Shown: positions 1-7,478, numbered from the stretch's first letter. The stretch is 64,000 nt of DNA from Bifidobacterium magnum (GCF_000741255.1 NZ_JGZB01000013.1:1-64000), one strand, 5' to 3'. The notes: a model not told the origin generated them from the letters alone. Program-made: numbers and translations.

Positions 1-76
1 TGCACCAGATGATGTGGTAGTTCAGATTGTACACTGAAGTTCTACCATGTGTGAATCGTTCACCATATGTGCTCAT
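1..76 (-). CDS. tnpA: TnpA (Y1 transposase), N-terminal fragment at window edge
   Basis: The first 25 codons of the IS200/IS605 transposase, starting at ATG 76-74 and running off the window. The sequence is identical to the start of the complete tnpA at 3624. The catalytic HUH and Tyr residues lie outside the window, so completeness cannot be judged. Confidence 0.8.
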   Translation of the reverse strand, partial: MSTYGERFTHGRTSVYNLNYHIIWC

Positions 77-167
77 AGGTTTTATGATACCATATTCACT
101 ACCATATGCAAGGTGGAAGCGTTCTAACCCGGCATTGAAATACCGGGTTTGCGAACGCCAAAATTTC
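1..167 (-). mobile_element. Left end of an IS200/IS605-type element, cut by the window edge
   Basis: This stretch is the reverse complement of bases 3533-3699, the left end of the complete IS copy described below. It includes the subterminal hairpin and the first tnpA codons. The element continues leftward outside the window. Its end at 167 is followed by the complement of TTGAT (168-172), the same pentamer that precedes the other copy. That fits insertion next to a fixed target without duplication, as known for IS200/IS605. The two copies are divergent, with their left ends facing each other across 168-3532. Confidence 0.9.
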
Positions 168-172
168 ATCAA

Positions 173-587
173 GCCGGTTGCAACCGTCAATCCCGATGAC
201 ATGATCAAGACGATTGTTATTGATCCTAGCGCGATGGTCAAGCATGAGCCAAGCCGTGAGGTTGTGGAAACTGTTGTTGCTGAGGTTGTTGAGACTGTCG
301 CAACTGATCCCACCCCTACCGTTGAGATTCCAACGGTAGAAGCGAAACGAATTGCCGTCCGGCATGTGGTGGAATCCGGGTTGAGTGTCAAGCAGATTCC
401 CGTGCTCAGTGGTCTGAAAACCGTGTATGTGCGGGATGCCAAGGGGCGCAAGATTGGTTACGTTGGAAGCGACGGGACGCGCTGTGTGGTCGTTGTCCGG
501 CAATGGTACGAAGCAGCCAAGGACAAGGCTGTAGAGCGTCACATTAAGACGCTTGTTGAGGAACGCGGGTTTACTGTAGCTTCCTAA
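173..587 (+). pseudogene. Unknown phage protein, 5' end removed by IS insertion
   Basis: The reading frame enters directly from the IS end, so the native start is probably lost. The first internal ATG is at 201 and has no clear Shine-Dalgarno. From it about 128 residues could be made. The N-terminal half is rich in Val, Glu and Thr (repeated VVETV-like strings). The C-terminal half looks like a compact domain containing GRKIGYVG and VVVVRQWYEAAKDKAVERHI. I do not recognise the family. Its codon use matches the neighbouring phage genes. It could still be expressed from ATG 201, but truncation is the simpler reading. Confidence 0.55.
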
Positions 588-610
588 CGGTTCTACCGTT
601 TCCAAAAAAT

Positions 611-638
611 TCCGGGGATGCAATGCGGCGTCCCCGGA
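611..638 (+). terminator. GC-rich hairpin after the truncated gene
   Basis: Arms TCCGGGGA (611-618) and TCCCCGGA (631-638) form a perfect 8-bp stem with a 12-base loop. There is no T-run on the + strand, so it may be a weak terminator or an mRNA 3'-end stabiliser like the hairpins of the 7-10.6 kb region. Confidence 0.4.
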
Positions 639-677
639 TTGAATCCAACAATTTTTATACGAAAGTAAGTGATTGAA

Positions 678-833
678 ATGAGCAAAGTAACTTACGGGCA
701 ATCGGGTTACGTGGGACAGTCAATGAGCGTCCGGGCCTGTGGAGCTTACGAAGCGGGTGAAAAACCAAGAGCAATGGGAAGAGATTTACCGGGATCTCAA
801 CGGCGCTTGCTTAAGCATTGTCCGTTAATCTGA
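678..833 (+). CDS. Small conserved phage protein, frame possibly broken
   Basis: A 51-codon ORF beginning MSKVTYGQSGYVGQSMSVRA. This type of start (SGYVGxSxSVRA..AYxxGE) is familiar from very small proteins of actinobacterial phages and plasmids with no known function. After GEKP the frame-1 residues look non-coding. In another frame the same DNA reads EQWEEIYRDLNGACLSIVR and ends at 829. One missing base near 765-772 would join the two parts into a form like GEKPxxQWEEIY. I infer either a short functional protein or a single-base frame break. It is followed by the gene at 899. Confidence 0.55.
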   Translation: MSKVTYGQSGYVGQSMSVRACGAYEAGEKPRAMGRDLPGSQRRLLKHCPLI

Positions 834-898
834 AAGATTTTAGAATAAAAAAACCGGGAACAATTGTTCCCCAAATTTAAGGAAAGGCCAAAAATATC

Positions 899-1324
899 AT
901 GGAAAACGTTAAGGAATTCCCCCAGTTCAATGAATCGTGGACGGGTAAGGAAGTGTACGCGCAAGTCCTGAAGTTCATGGACATACTAGCGGACGAAGTA
1001 CACGAAAACACCATGGTTGCAAAGTCAGACATCCATATTACGAATGATCCTAGACTGTTGGAGTGTGGTGTGTGGGTTCCGTTCTTGGCTCTCGATGTTG
1101 AGGTTGTTGAAGAACGCGACATGGATGAATGGCAATTCACTAAGTTGAAGTGGTCGTTCCACGATTCTGAGGGCGATTTGTTGGGCGAATACGATTATTC
1201 CAGCGACATGATGAGCGGACGTATGAACGAGTACGGCATCGATGAAAAGTTGTTTGACGTGTTGCAGTCGATGATCGGCAACGATTTCCTACAGCAGATT
1301 AACGAACGGGAATGCCGTCATTAG
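899..1324 (+). CDS. Hypothetical acidic phage protein
   Basis: A 141-residue protein whose start at ATG 899 follows an AAGGAAAGGC purine run. It is acidic, with repeated aromatic/acidic patches (VWVPFLALDVEVVEERDMDEW) and no signal peptide or membrane segment. I do not recognise a family. It lies in a run of short rightward phage genes (678-3192) with small spacings, so it is probably co-transcribed with them. Confidence 0.7.
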   Translation: MENVKEFPQFNESWTGKEVYAQVLKFMDILADEVHENTMVAKSDIHITNDPRLLECGVWVPFLALDVEVVEERDMDEWQFTKLKWSFHDSEGDLLGEYDYSSDMMSGRMNEYGIDEKLFDVLQSMIGNDFLQQINERECRH

Positions 1325-1392
1325 TTGCTGGCCATATTGGCGTGGGTTGCGTACCCGTAGCCCACGCCTTTTATGCGAAAAGGGTTTTGGCC

Positions 1393-1644
1393 ATGGGAAA
1401 GATTTTGATTGACAACCATGGGATTCATGATTCTAACGGTTTTTCGATAAGGCTCACACCGAACGGCCCTGTTGTATCAGACGGGGCAACGGTCACGCTG
1501 GCCAACGCTGACGGTAGCACAACGATTGATATGCGTGACGGTTCGAGTAGCTTCGCCATGGTGGAACACGACAAGAACACTTTGTATCTGATCAAGGACA
1601 AGCAGACGAAGAAAGTGTATGCGGGCGATTATGCGTTCGCGTGA
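1393..1644 (+). CDS. Hypothetical small phage protein
   Basis: An 83-residue product from ATG 1393. An earlier in-frame start at 1312 lies inside the previous gene and lacks a binding site, so I chose the ATG after GAAAAGGG. The sequence alternates short beta-like segments (IRLTPNGPVV, ATVTLANADG, TLYLIKDKQTKKVYAGDY), suggesting a small beta-rich fold. There is no recognised family. The next small ORF overlaps its 3' end. Confidence 0.6.
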   Translation: MGKILIDNHGIHDSNGFSIRLTPNGPVVSDGATVTLANADGSTTIDMRDGSSSFAMVEHDKNTLYLIKDKQTKKVYAGDYAFA

Positions 1645-1765
1645 AGAGCTTGACATGTTGTGCGACGTGTTTTCGGAACATGCGGTGTTGTACCTGTATG
1701 CGAATGAAGGTTTGCCAGACTATGACACGTTGCGTGAGCCGTTCACGGATTTGTTTGAAGACTGA
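1631..1765 (+). CDS. Small acidic ORF overlapping the preceding gene
   Basis: A 44-codon ORF starting at ATG 1631, inside the last codons of the gene at 1393, and ending at 1765 shortly before the next Shine-Dalgarno (AAGGAACTGACC). The product is acidic (MRSREELDMLCDVFSEH...). Translational coupling through the 14-base overlap is plausible. The gap it fills would otherwise be empty. Function unknown. Confidence 0.5.
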   Translation: MRSREELDMLCDVFSEHAVLYLYANEGLPDYDTLREPFTDLFED

Positions 1766-1787
1766 TTAAGAAAGGAACTGACCTGAA

Positions 1788-2180
1788 ATGACATCGATGA
1801 TGACACCCGCCGAACTGAAGGCGTGCCGTGAATCAATGGGATTATCCGACAGGTGGCTTGGTCTTCGTTGGGGCGTGAAAGAACACACGGTTCACAATTG
1901 GGGGCGCAACCGTATCGTTCCGCAAGAGTACGCGGATGATTTGTGGGCGCTACAAGACTTGTGGACGGAACAAGTGAAGAAGCTGATCAAGGAAGACGCT
2001 GACGTTATTCTTGTTCCGCGCGTGAATAGTCAAGCTGACGGCGGTTTTCCGGCTGACTGGTGGCGGTCTATCGCGTGGGCGGCGCAAAAGTACACGGGTG
2101 CGCGTATCCGCTACACGATCGATGAAACCGACTACACGGGATATGAGGATGAATTGGGGTTGACCGATGATGAAGCCTGA
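1788..2180 (+). CDS. HTH-containing regulator-like phage protein
   Basis: A 130-residue protein. Residues about 5-55 (MTPAELKACRESMGLSDRWL, then WGVKEHTVHNWGRNRIVP) have the layout of a helix-turn-helix of the kind found in XRE or YdiL/DUF1870-like proteins. The remaining 75 residues contain a conserved-looking ILVPRVNSQADGGFPADWWR segment and an acidic tail. The same architecture recurs in the minus-strand gene at 39678-40073. That relation is based on reading alone. Probably DNA-binding; target unknown. Its 3' end overlaps the next gene by 14 bases. Confidence 0.6.
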   Translation: MTSMMTPAELKACRESMGLSDRWLGLRWGVKEHTVHNWGRNRIVPQEYADDLWALQDLWTEQVKKLIKEDADVILVPRVNSQADGGFPADWWRSIAWAAQKYTGARIRYTIDETDYTGYEDELGLTDDEA

Positions 2181-3192
2181 ACAGTTGGTAGAAGCCCGCG
2201 CTGACATGTGCGCGTATTTGAACGCTTGCAAGCAGACTCTCAAATACATTATATCGCGTTACTCAACTCTTGAGAAGGGCGAACGTGCTTACGGTATTTG
2301 GGAAAACGTTGCGGATGAAGCGGAACTTTTGGTGATTACGCCCGACATTTTCGCGCTTGCAGTTGACACGTTGGAAACCACTGGGATCATGGACGAATGG
2401 CAGGATTTGTTGCCGTTGCGCCTGTTAGTGGTGTTCCCTGAACCGTTGTCTGATGTGGCTCCCGGCTTTAACATCGCCCCGATGGAGATGCCCGAAGCAA
2501 TGGCCGGGGGAATACAAGGACGGGATACCGTGAAGCTTCCATCACGCGCGTCAAGCATGTTTCTTGTCGCATCAACAACGGAAGGGTTTTCGACTGCACC
2601 TGTGATCCCGTTGCCTGAATTGCGCGGGCATGTACAGGAAGCCATGGCCACGTTGCGGCAAGGCAAGCATGTGATCGACATGTTGGAAAAAAAATATTTT
2701 CAAGAGACCGACATTCGTTCGTATTACGCGGCGTTCCAAGGCATGTCGATGGATCATGTGCCCGTGCTGTTTGGCGATTACAAGCCGATTCTTCCCAAGG
2801 GTTTGAGTATGAAAGCGTTGTCGCGTTGCCGTCGGGAAGCGTACTGTGTTGAGCCTGAGGATGCGCTTCCCGTGTGTCTGATCGCGGCGGCGTATGCGTT
2901 GGCACGTGAGCCGAAAGTGGCGGAACAGACACGGACGCGCGTAACCATAAAGAAGCCCGTGAAACGTAAACAGTCTGAGGTGAGTGTAATACGTTTACGC
3001 CGTACCCAACCGTCAGCGCCCACGGGCCGCAAATACCGTCCACGAGACCACCGTTACATTGTGAGTGGCCATTTCCGTAATCAAGCCTACGGGAAGGGTC
3101 ACAAGCAGCGTAAGCGCGTGTGGATCGCGCCGTACATTGCGGGGCCTGAAGACAAGCCGTTAAGGATTCGTGAGAAAGTACACGTCCTTTAG
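2167..3192 (+). CDS. Hypothetical phage protein with basic C-terminal GHxRNQ domain
   Basis: A 341-residue product that begins inside the previous gene. The N-terminal 240 residues are an unrecognised helical region. Around residue 245 it becomes very basic (RVTIKKPVKRKQSEV). It ends with the pattern VSGHFRNQAYGKGHKQRKRV followed by WIAPYIAGPEDKPLRIREKVHVL. I recall similar GHxRNQ..G..R..WI.P..G endings in hypothetical proteins of actinobacterial phages and plasmids. No enzymatic function can be assigned. Its stop at 3190-3192 directly precedes the left target repeat of the MITE-like element. Confidence 0.65.
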   Translation: MMKPEQLVEARADMCAYLNACKQTLKYIISRYSTLEKGERAYGIWENVADEAELLVITPDIFALAVDTLETTGIMDEWQDLLPLRLLVVFPEPLSDVAPGFNIAPMEMPEAMAGGIQGRDTVKLPSRASSMFLVASTTEGFSTAPVIPLPELRGHVQEAMATLRQGKHVIDMLEKKYFQETDIRSYYAAFQGMSMDHVPVLFGDYKPILPKGLSMKALSRCRREAYCVEPEDALPVCLIAAAYALAREPKVAEQTRTRVTIKKPVKRKQSEVSVIRLRRTQPSAPTGRKYRPRDHRYIVSGHFRNQAYGKGHKQRKRVWIAPYIAGPEDKPLRIREKVHVL

Positions 3193-3200
3193 CCTATTTT

Positions 3201-3396
3201 GGGTATGTAAAATCTCTGGTTGAATGACGGGTTCCGAAGGATGTTCATCCGTTAAGTCCTAGGAGGAACCGTCTGGTTGAAAATAGTTCGAGACGTGTTT
3301 CCGTTTCAACCACAGATTTACCAAACACTCTTTTCATTGGCACATGACTATCGGCTAGACGCCCACCCCAATTCCAACCTCAGATTTTACATACCC
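3201..3396. mobile_element. MITE-like element, 196 bp, with 8-bp target duplication
   Basis: The ends are inverted repeats. GGGTATGTAAAATCT (3201-3215) is perfectly complementary to 3382-3396. After a 2-base mismatch the pairing continues with GGTTG/CAACC (3218-3222/3375-3379). CCTATTTT occurs immediately outside both ends (3193-3200 and 3397-3404), an 8-bp AT-rich direct repeat as left by ISL3-type and a few other IS families. Internally, TCTGGTTGAA recurs at 3215 and 3272, and a reversed TIR-like copy lies at 3304-3326. A short frame with AGGAGG (3262-3267) and TTG 3277 may be a transposase remnant. No intact transposase is present, so it would be non-autonomous. Confidence 0.75.
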
Positions 3397-3397
3397 C

Positions 3398-3532
3398 CTA
3401 TTTTCGTGCCCGTCCCTTTTTTAGGGACGGGTATTTTTTGTATACCGCCGCCCGTACTTGTTTCTTTTCGGCGGGCGTCCCGTATTGGCTGACGCGGGCC
3501 AACGCGGATATGGCGTGGGTTCGGTCGTTGAT
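3398..3532 (-). pseudogene. Detached C-terminal tail of the interrupted sliding-clamp gene
   Basis: Forty-four codons plus stop, beginning INDRTHAISALARVSQYGTP and ending KKYPSLKKGRARK. They lie left of the IS. Removing bases 3533-5372 places them in frame behind residue 418 of the clamp gene, giving a 462-residue protein. The stop codon sits in the right MITE target repeat. Today the tail has no start of its own. The ARVxQYGTPAEKKxVRxAVxxKYP pattern suggests a small helical domain seen at the ends of other phage proteins. Confidence 0.75.
3409..3440 (+). terminator. Rho-independent terminator between convergent genes
   Basis: CCCGTCCCT (3409-3417) pairs with AGGGACGGG (3423-3431) and is followed by TATTTTTTG. 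It would stop rightward transcription of the 678-3192 gene run. On the other strand the same bases are coding (KYPSLKKG), so it serves both purposes. Confidence 0.8.
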
Positions 3533-3623
3533 GAAATTTTGGCGTTCGCAAACCCGGTATTTCAATGCCGGGTTAGAACGCTTCCACCTTGCATATGGTA
3601 GTGAATATGGTATCATAAAACCT

Positions 3624-4067
3624 ATGAGCACATATGGTGAACGATTCACACATGGTAGAACTTCAGTGTACAATCTGAACTACCACATCATCTGGTGCAC
3701 GAAATATCGTCGCAAAGTACTCACGAACGGCGTGGACGAGGATCTGAAGACCATTCTGCACGCCATAGCGGCGGAACACGGCTATCGCATACCGCATGTC
3801 GAGGTCGGCTTGGATGACCATGTGCACTTGTTCGTGTCCGCGCCGCCGAAACTAAGCGTGAGCAGCATCGTAAAACAACTGAAAGGCACCAGCAGCCTGC
3901 GCTTGTTCGCCATGCACCCCGAACTCAAAAGCACCTACTGGAAACGAAAAGGGGAACGCAGCCTGTGGTCACCCAGCTACTTCGCGGAAAGCATCGGCGC
4001 CGTGAACGAACAAGCGGTCGCCAAATACATCGACAACCAAAGAACCAAGGAGCGTGAACGCTCATGA
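3624..4067 (+). CDS. tnpA: IS200/IS605 Y1 transposase TnpA
   Basis: A 147-residue HUH single-strand transposase, the usual family length. The HUH motif is His66-Val-His68 in DDHVHLF, and the catalytic tyrosine is most likely Tyr135 in AVAKYIDNQ. I start at ATG 3624 (MSTYGERFTH); upstream codons belong to the IS end and the interrupted gene. TnpA cuts and rejoins single-stranded IS ends next to TTGAT. The gene overlaps tnpB by the ATGA at 4064-4067, implying coupled translation. All expected residues are present, so it could be active. Confidence 0.92.
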   Translation: MSTYGERFTHGRTSVYNLNYHIIWCTKYRRKVLTNGVDEDLKTILHAIAAEHGYRIPHVEVGLDDHVHLFVSAPPKLSVSSIVKQLKGTSSLRLFAMHPELKSTYWKRKGERSLWSPSYFAESIGAVNEQAVAKYIDNQRTKERERS

Positions 4068-5236
4068 CCAAACGCAAGATCGCGCAACGCATACCGTTCA
4101 CGCCGTCGAAAACGCAGGCGCAACTGTTGGAACAGTGTTTCGGAGATAGGCGTTTCGCTTACAATCAGCAGGTCGAGGCGTTCAACACGTACGACAAAGA
4201 GACGAACCCGAACCCCGAGTATCCGAACGTGACCGACATGAAAAACGCGAACGGATGGCTCAGTGACAGTCCAATCCCGTCGAACGCGTTGAGCAACGCC
4301 ATCATGGACTTCCGCAAGGCACGGTCGGCGTACTTCCGCAAGGCCGACTACGAGAAGCATCGTCCCCGTTTCGCCTCAAGGAACGACAACATCCAATCGT
4401 TTCGCAACACCATGCCCATACGCCGCATGGATGGCAACCGGTACCCGTTGTCCAAGAAGCTCGGTTCGGTGCGCATCCGCAAACGCGACCGACTACGCTA
4501 TCCAATCGAATCATTGTCCAGCTGGACGGTGAAGCGTGAGAACCGGACGTACTATCTGGTGCTCCTGTTCGACGTGGACGTCCGGCCGAAACCCCCAGCG
4601 GAAGGATGCATCGGCATCGACTTGGGCGTCAAGGACTTTCTCACGCTCAGCACGGGCGAGAAAATCAACTACCCGACACGACTTCGAGATTTAGAAGAAA
4701 AAGTGAAGCGCGAACAACGCCGACTGTCGCACAGGAAGAAAGGGGCAAGCAACTACATCAGGCAAAAGCAAAAGCTCGCCAAAGCCTACGCGAAGCTCCG
4801 TCACTACCGCGACGACTTCCAGCACCAACTGTCCCACAGGCTGATCGAAGAGAACCAATTCATCGGCATGGAGACCCTGATGGTGCGGAACATGACGCGA
4901 AAGGCGAGGGAAAGACTAGATGCAGATGGCAAGCCGATGCGCAACGGTCAGGCGCGCAAACGCGCGATGAACCGTTCCATACTCCGCGACGGGTGGAGCG
5001 GCCTCGTGGACAAGCTGTCCTATAAGGCGGAATGGTACGGACGCGCCCTTATCCGGGTGGACAGATTCTACCCCAGTTCCAAACTCTGCCACGAGTGTGG
5101 ATACAAGTACCAGAGGCTGCGGCTGTCTGAACGCGAATGGGTGTGCGGGCATTGCGGCACCCTGCACGATCGCGATGTGAACGCCGCCCTGAATATCAGG
5201 GATGAGGCGCTTCGACTCAACGGAAGCGGGGAATAA
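4064..5236 (+). CDS. tnpB: TnpB, RNA-guided RuvC nuclease of the IS element
   Basis: A 390-residue full-length TnpB. RuvC motifs are visible: Asp186 in GIDLGVKDF, Glu270 in IGMETLMV and the Asp pair 369/371 in HDRDVNAALNI. A zinc knuckle is formed by Cys342, Cys345, Cys361 and Cys364 (CHECG ... CGHC). The N-terminal WED-like region and an arginine-rich coiled segment (residues 205-250) are intact. Family members use an RNA made from the 3' end of the element to cut DNA next to the target pentamer, which helps retain the IS. No inactivating change is seen. Confidence 0.93.
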   Translation: MTKRKIAQRIPFTPSKTQAQLLEQCFGDRRFAYNQQVEAFNTYDKETNPNPEYPNVTDMKNANGWLSDSPIPSNALSNAIMDFRKARSAYFRKADYEKHRPRFASRNDNIQSFRNTMPIRRMDGNRYPLSKKLGSVRIRKRDRLRYPIESLSSWTVKRENRTYYLVLLFDVDVRPKPPAEGCIGIDLGVKDFLTLSTGEKINYPTRLRDLEEKVKREQRRLSHRKKGASNYIRQKQKLAKAYAKLRHYRDDFQHQLSHRLIEENQFIGMETLMVRNMTRKARERLDADGKPMRNGQARKRAMNRSILRDGWSGLVDKLSYKAEWYGRALIRVDRFYPSSKLCHECGYKYQRLRLSEREWVCGHCGTLHDRDVNAALNIRDEALRLNGSGE

Positions 5237-5390
5237 CGACAAAAGAGGAACCGACCGACAATCGGGGATAGCCTGCTCAATATGGGAAGCCTCTGACATC
5301 AGGCGCGCAAGCCAAGTGCCAAGCACGCCCAGTTCGCAGGAATCCCGTGATTTTCAATCACGGGAGTGTCAAATCAGTAGACGGTTCAAC
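5180..5390 (+). ncRNA. Candidate omega (right-end) RNA of TnpB with its guide
   Basis: In this family the guide RNA is processed from the tnpB 3' end through the right IS end, and the guide is the flanking host DNA. The right-end hairpin (5344-5364) lies where the scaffold should end, and the scaffold should extend to 5372. The guide would start at 5373 with ATCAGTAGACGGTTC, which is sliding-clamp coding DNA. The 5' limit is not visible and 5180 is a guess. Confidence 0.45.
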
Positions 5391-6626
5391 CTTGACAGTC
5401 TCACGCTTGACAGTCTTGCGCTTCTTTACAGGTTTGACAGTCTCACGCCTGGCGCTCACATCATCCCGTGAGCCGATCATGGTAGCCGATTGAGCATACT
5501 CAGACGTCCAATCATTCGTGCAATCCACACCACCACGTATCGGGCAAATAATCGTTCCGAACGGGAACTGATCGTCAACCGTCTCAGCAGAGCAGATAAT
5601 AACCGGCTTTACAGGCGTGAGCATAGACAACACCACAGTTTCGGAACCGCGTGCCACGCCCTTGAGCGCATCCATGAAATATTTCCTATTCAAATGAATA
5701 ATACGGTACCGTTCACCGCGCACGTCAACAACCGCATTCACGGCCGCAACCGCGTCATCCTTGTCACCACCATGGAACCACATGACGTTCTGCTTACTAT
5801 CGAACTCGACCACAATGGCCGGATTCTCGCACTTGGCCGCGCCATGGCTAGCAATGTCAAGCGCTTTAACAACATCCTTAACATTAGCCGTGATCGTAAT
5901 ATTAGATTCCTCAACCCGGTGGAACAGACGCTGTATAGCCGGTGGTTCATGATCGGAACCAAGCGCATAGAACAGAATGTTCGGTGCGCAATGGAAACGA
6001 ACATAATTGTTCTTACCGTTCGTAACAACATCCATGTCGAACGAACCGGCATCCGCGCGACGCTTAGTCAACAGACCCGACAGTGTGGAATTTGAAATCA
6101 GCGCGTGAACATCCGCTTCCAACGGTTCCACATCAATCTCACGGTACGTAGCGCGAAAACGATCGGTAGCTCCAACAGTCAACTTGTTGGAACCCTTGGA
6201 ACCTTGCAACCAAACGCATTGCAGAATAGAATGATGCTTATCGTTTCGCGCAATGACGGTTGCCGTATGCAGAACGTTCAGCATCGCAGTAGCATCCTTG
6301 ACGTGAACCGTATGAACATGTTCCAACACGGGGGCCGGAATATCATCGGTACGAAGCTGAGCCGGACGCTTGACGCTTCCTAGCAGAGTTTCCCAAGAGC
6401 CGTTAACCATGACGCCGTGAACGCCGTCATGCTGATCGGTTTGTGCCTGGACAATAATGTTTTCAAAGAACTCAACGTTCAATGTGGTTCCATTGTTCCA
6501 AACGAACGGGGGAACACCCTTGTTCTTGGTTGCCGCCCGATCACTTTGCGCGGCGAGCTTCTTCACAATGCGGGATTCCATTGCGGAGAGAGCGGAAAAA
6601 TCAACAGTAATCTTAGTGTTGCTCAT
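5373..6626 (-). CDS. DnaN-like sliding clamp of the phage, C-terminal tail displaced by IS
   Basis: The intact frame runs to 5358 (422 residues), the last four codons coming from IS sequence. Three clamp-like domains can be read. The middle one has the pattern LTVGATDRFRATYREIDV near residues 149-166. The last has HLNRKYFMDALKGV near 311 and ends TPVKPVIICSAE..GTIICPIR near 337-364, as in DNA polymerase III beta. A lysine-rich tail (394-418) follows, and the rest of the tail lies at 3398-3532 beyond the IS. Family role: ring-shaped processivity factor for replication. All three domains survive, so function may be kept. Promoter and hairpin lie at 6656-6715. Confidence 0.75.
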
Positions 6627-6655
6627 TTTAGGTCATTTCCTTATCTAATGTAATC

Positions 6656-6715
6656 GGCTACAGTCTGTAGCCTGTATGTGTACCCATTATCGAATACCAT
6701 TGGTATGTTTGTCAA
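6656..6715 (-). promoter_or_regulatory. Promoter with palindromic operator in the spacer, then 5' hairpin
   Basis: On the minus strand TTGACA (6715-6710) and GATAAT (6691-6686) are 18 bases apart. The palindrome ATACCATTGGTAT (6694-6706) fills the spacer, a classical place for a repressor site. Downstream, GGCTAC and GTAGCC (6656-6661, 6667-6672) form a hairpin in the leader before the clamp gene. The same set recurs at 8377-8433. Confidence 0.75.
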
Positions 6716-6767
6716 GATTATCGGCGTGTCGCAAACGTGGGGTTTACCACACACCACTGGCGTATAT

Positions 6768-7478
6768 TCAGTTATGTTCTTCCACGAAAATGGATGGAAC
6801 GGACGCGGCCTGTAGCAAGTCGTCTACAATGCCGCTAATCACATCGGAATAAACGCGGCCACGAAAATCCGCAACAGTCGGCCACCATGCCGCATTCTCA
6901 TACGTAAGACATGCAGAGCTGTCGGGCGATACCGTCATAAACACATAACGACTGTTGATCAGCTTGGCTACAATTATTTGAGATTCATCGTCAGTCAGCT
7001 CACGCCACACGTCTACAATAGGCTTACCAACGCGGCCGCGTTTCGCATACTCACGCCAAATGTCGTGAGCAATACCGCCTAAATCAAGAGTAATCTCAGA
7101 CTGTTCGGCCGCACGGTTCTTAGGCGGTAGCATGGAATATTCCCGCACGTCGGCAACAACCCGGCTTATCGCGTCTTCAACCTGTTTGAAGCTACCGCCA
7201 AACTTTACTAGCGTCTGCATGGAATGCGCATCATAGTAGAATAATCCATGCCGATGCCATGGGCTAGCCGTAAGATACAGAGTACGATCATTACGCATTT
7301 CAACCGCTATAGCGTCAAACCCGTCTTCATCCTGTGTCACATACATTGACGTGACATTGCATGATTCCGTACCATAGTCGGGGTATGCGTTGCATATTTC
7401 TTCCAAGATGCCCGACAGGCACAATCCGTTCTCGGAATATACAGGGGCATCGGTGTCCATATCAATTGCGTAGGTCAT
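6768..7478 (-). CDS. Acidic phage protein with two copies of a repeated domain
   Basis: A 236-residue product. I start at ATG 7478 (MTYAIDMDTDAP) behind AAAGGAAACACA; the longer frame to 7568 is leader RNA. Two copies of a domain of about 97 residues are visible, near 21-117 and 133-228. Each has an N-terminal helix (IxxdI..aY), a beta core (MYVTQDEDGFDAIAVEMRN and ELTDDESQIIVAKLINSRY) and a C-terminal helix (YSDVISGIVDDLLQ). A third copy is in the gene at 9079. The protein is very acidic, so nucleic-acid mimicry or protein binding is possible, but no function is known. It is the last gene of the leftward early cluster before the clamp promoter. Confidence 0.7.
   Translation of the reverse strand: MTYAIDMDTDAPVYSENGLCLSGILEEICNAYPDYGTESCNVTSMYVTQDEDGFDAIAVEMRNDRTLYLTASPWHRHGLFYYDAHSMQTLVKFGGSFKQVEDAISRVVADVREYSMLPPKNRAAEQSEITLDLGGIAHDIWREYAKRGRVGKPIVDVWRELTDDESQIIVAKLINSRYVFMTVSPDSSACLTYENAAWWPTVADFRGRVYSDVISGIVDDLLQAASVPSIFVEEHN

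Larger units (their letters stand above)
3533..5372 (+). mobile_element. Complete IS200/IS605 element carrying tnpA and tnpB
   Basis: The element starts after TTGAT (3528-3532) and ends at TCAA (5369-5372). Both ends are inferred from the second copy and from the exact repair of the host gene frame. The left hairpin has arms AACCCGG/CCGGGTT (3551-3557/3568-3574), 18 bases from the left end. The right hairpin has arms CCCGTGATT/AATCACGGG (5344-5364), 8 bases from the right end. There is no target duplication and there are no inverted terminal repeats. These spacings match the known single-strand, hairpin-guided transposition of this family. TTGAT is also the target known for ISDra2. Confidence 0.9.

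Noticed and set aside
27-587. A 186-residue protein starting at base 27
   Set aside because: The first part is antisense IS sequence identical to 3533-3673. Only the part after 172 is phage coding.
3201-3440. A structured non-coding RNA ending at the 3409-3440 terminator
   Set aside because: The long-range pairing first looked like a riboswitch-size RNA, but the 8-bp direct repeats exactly flanking the inverted ends make a transposed element the better explanation.
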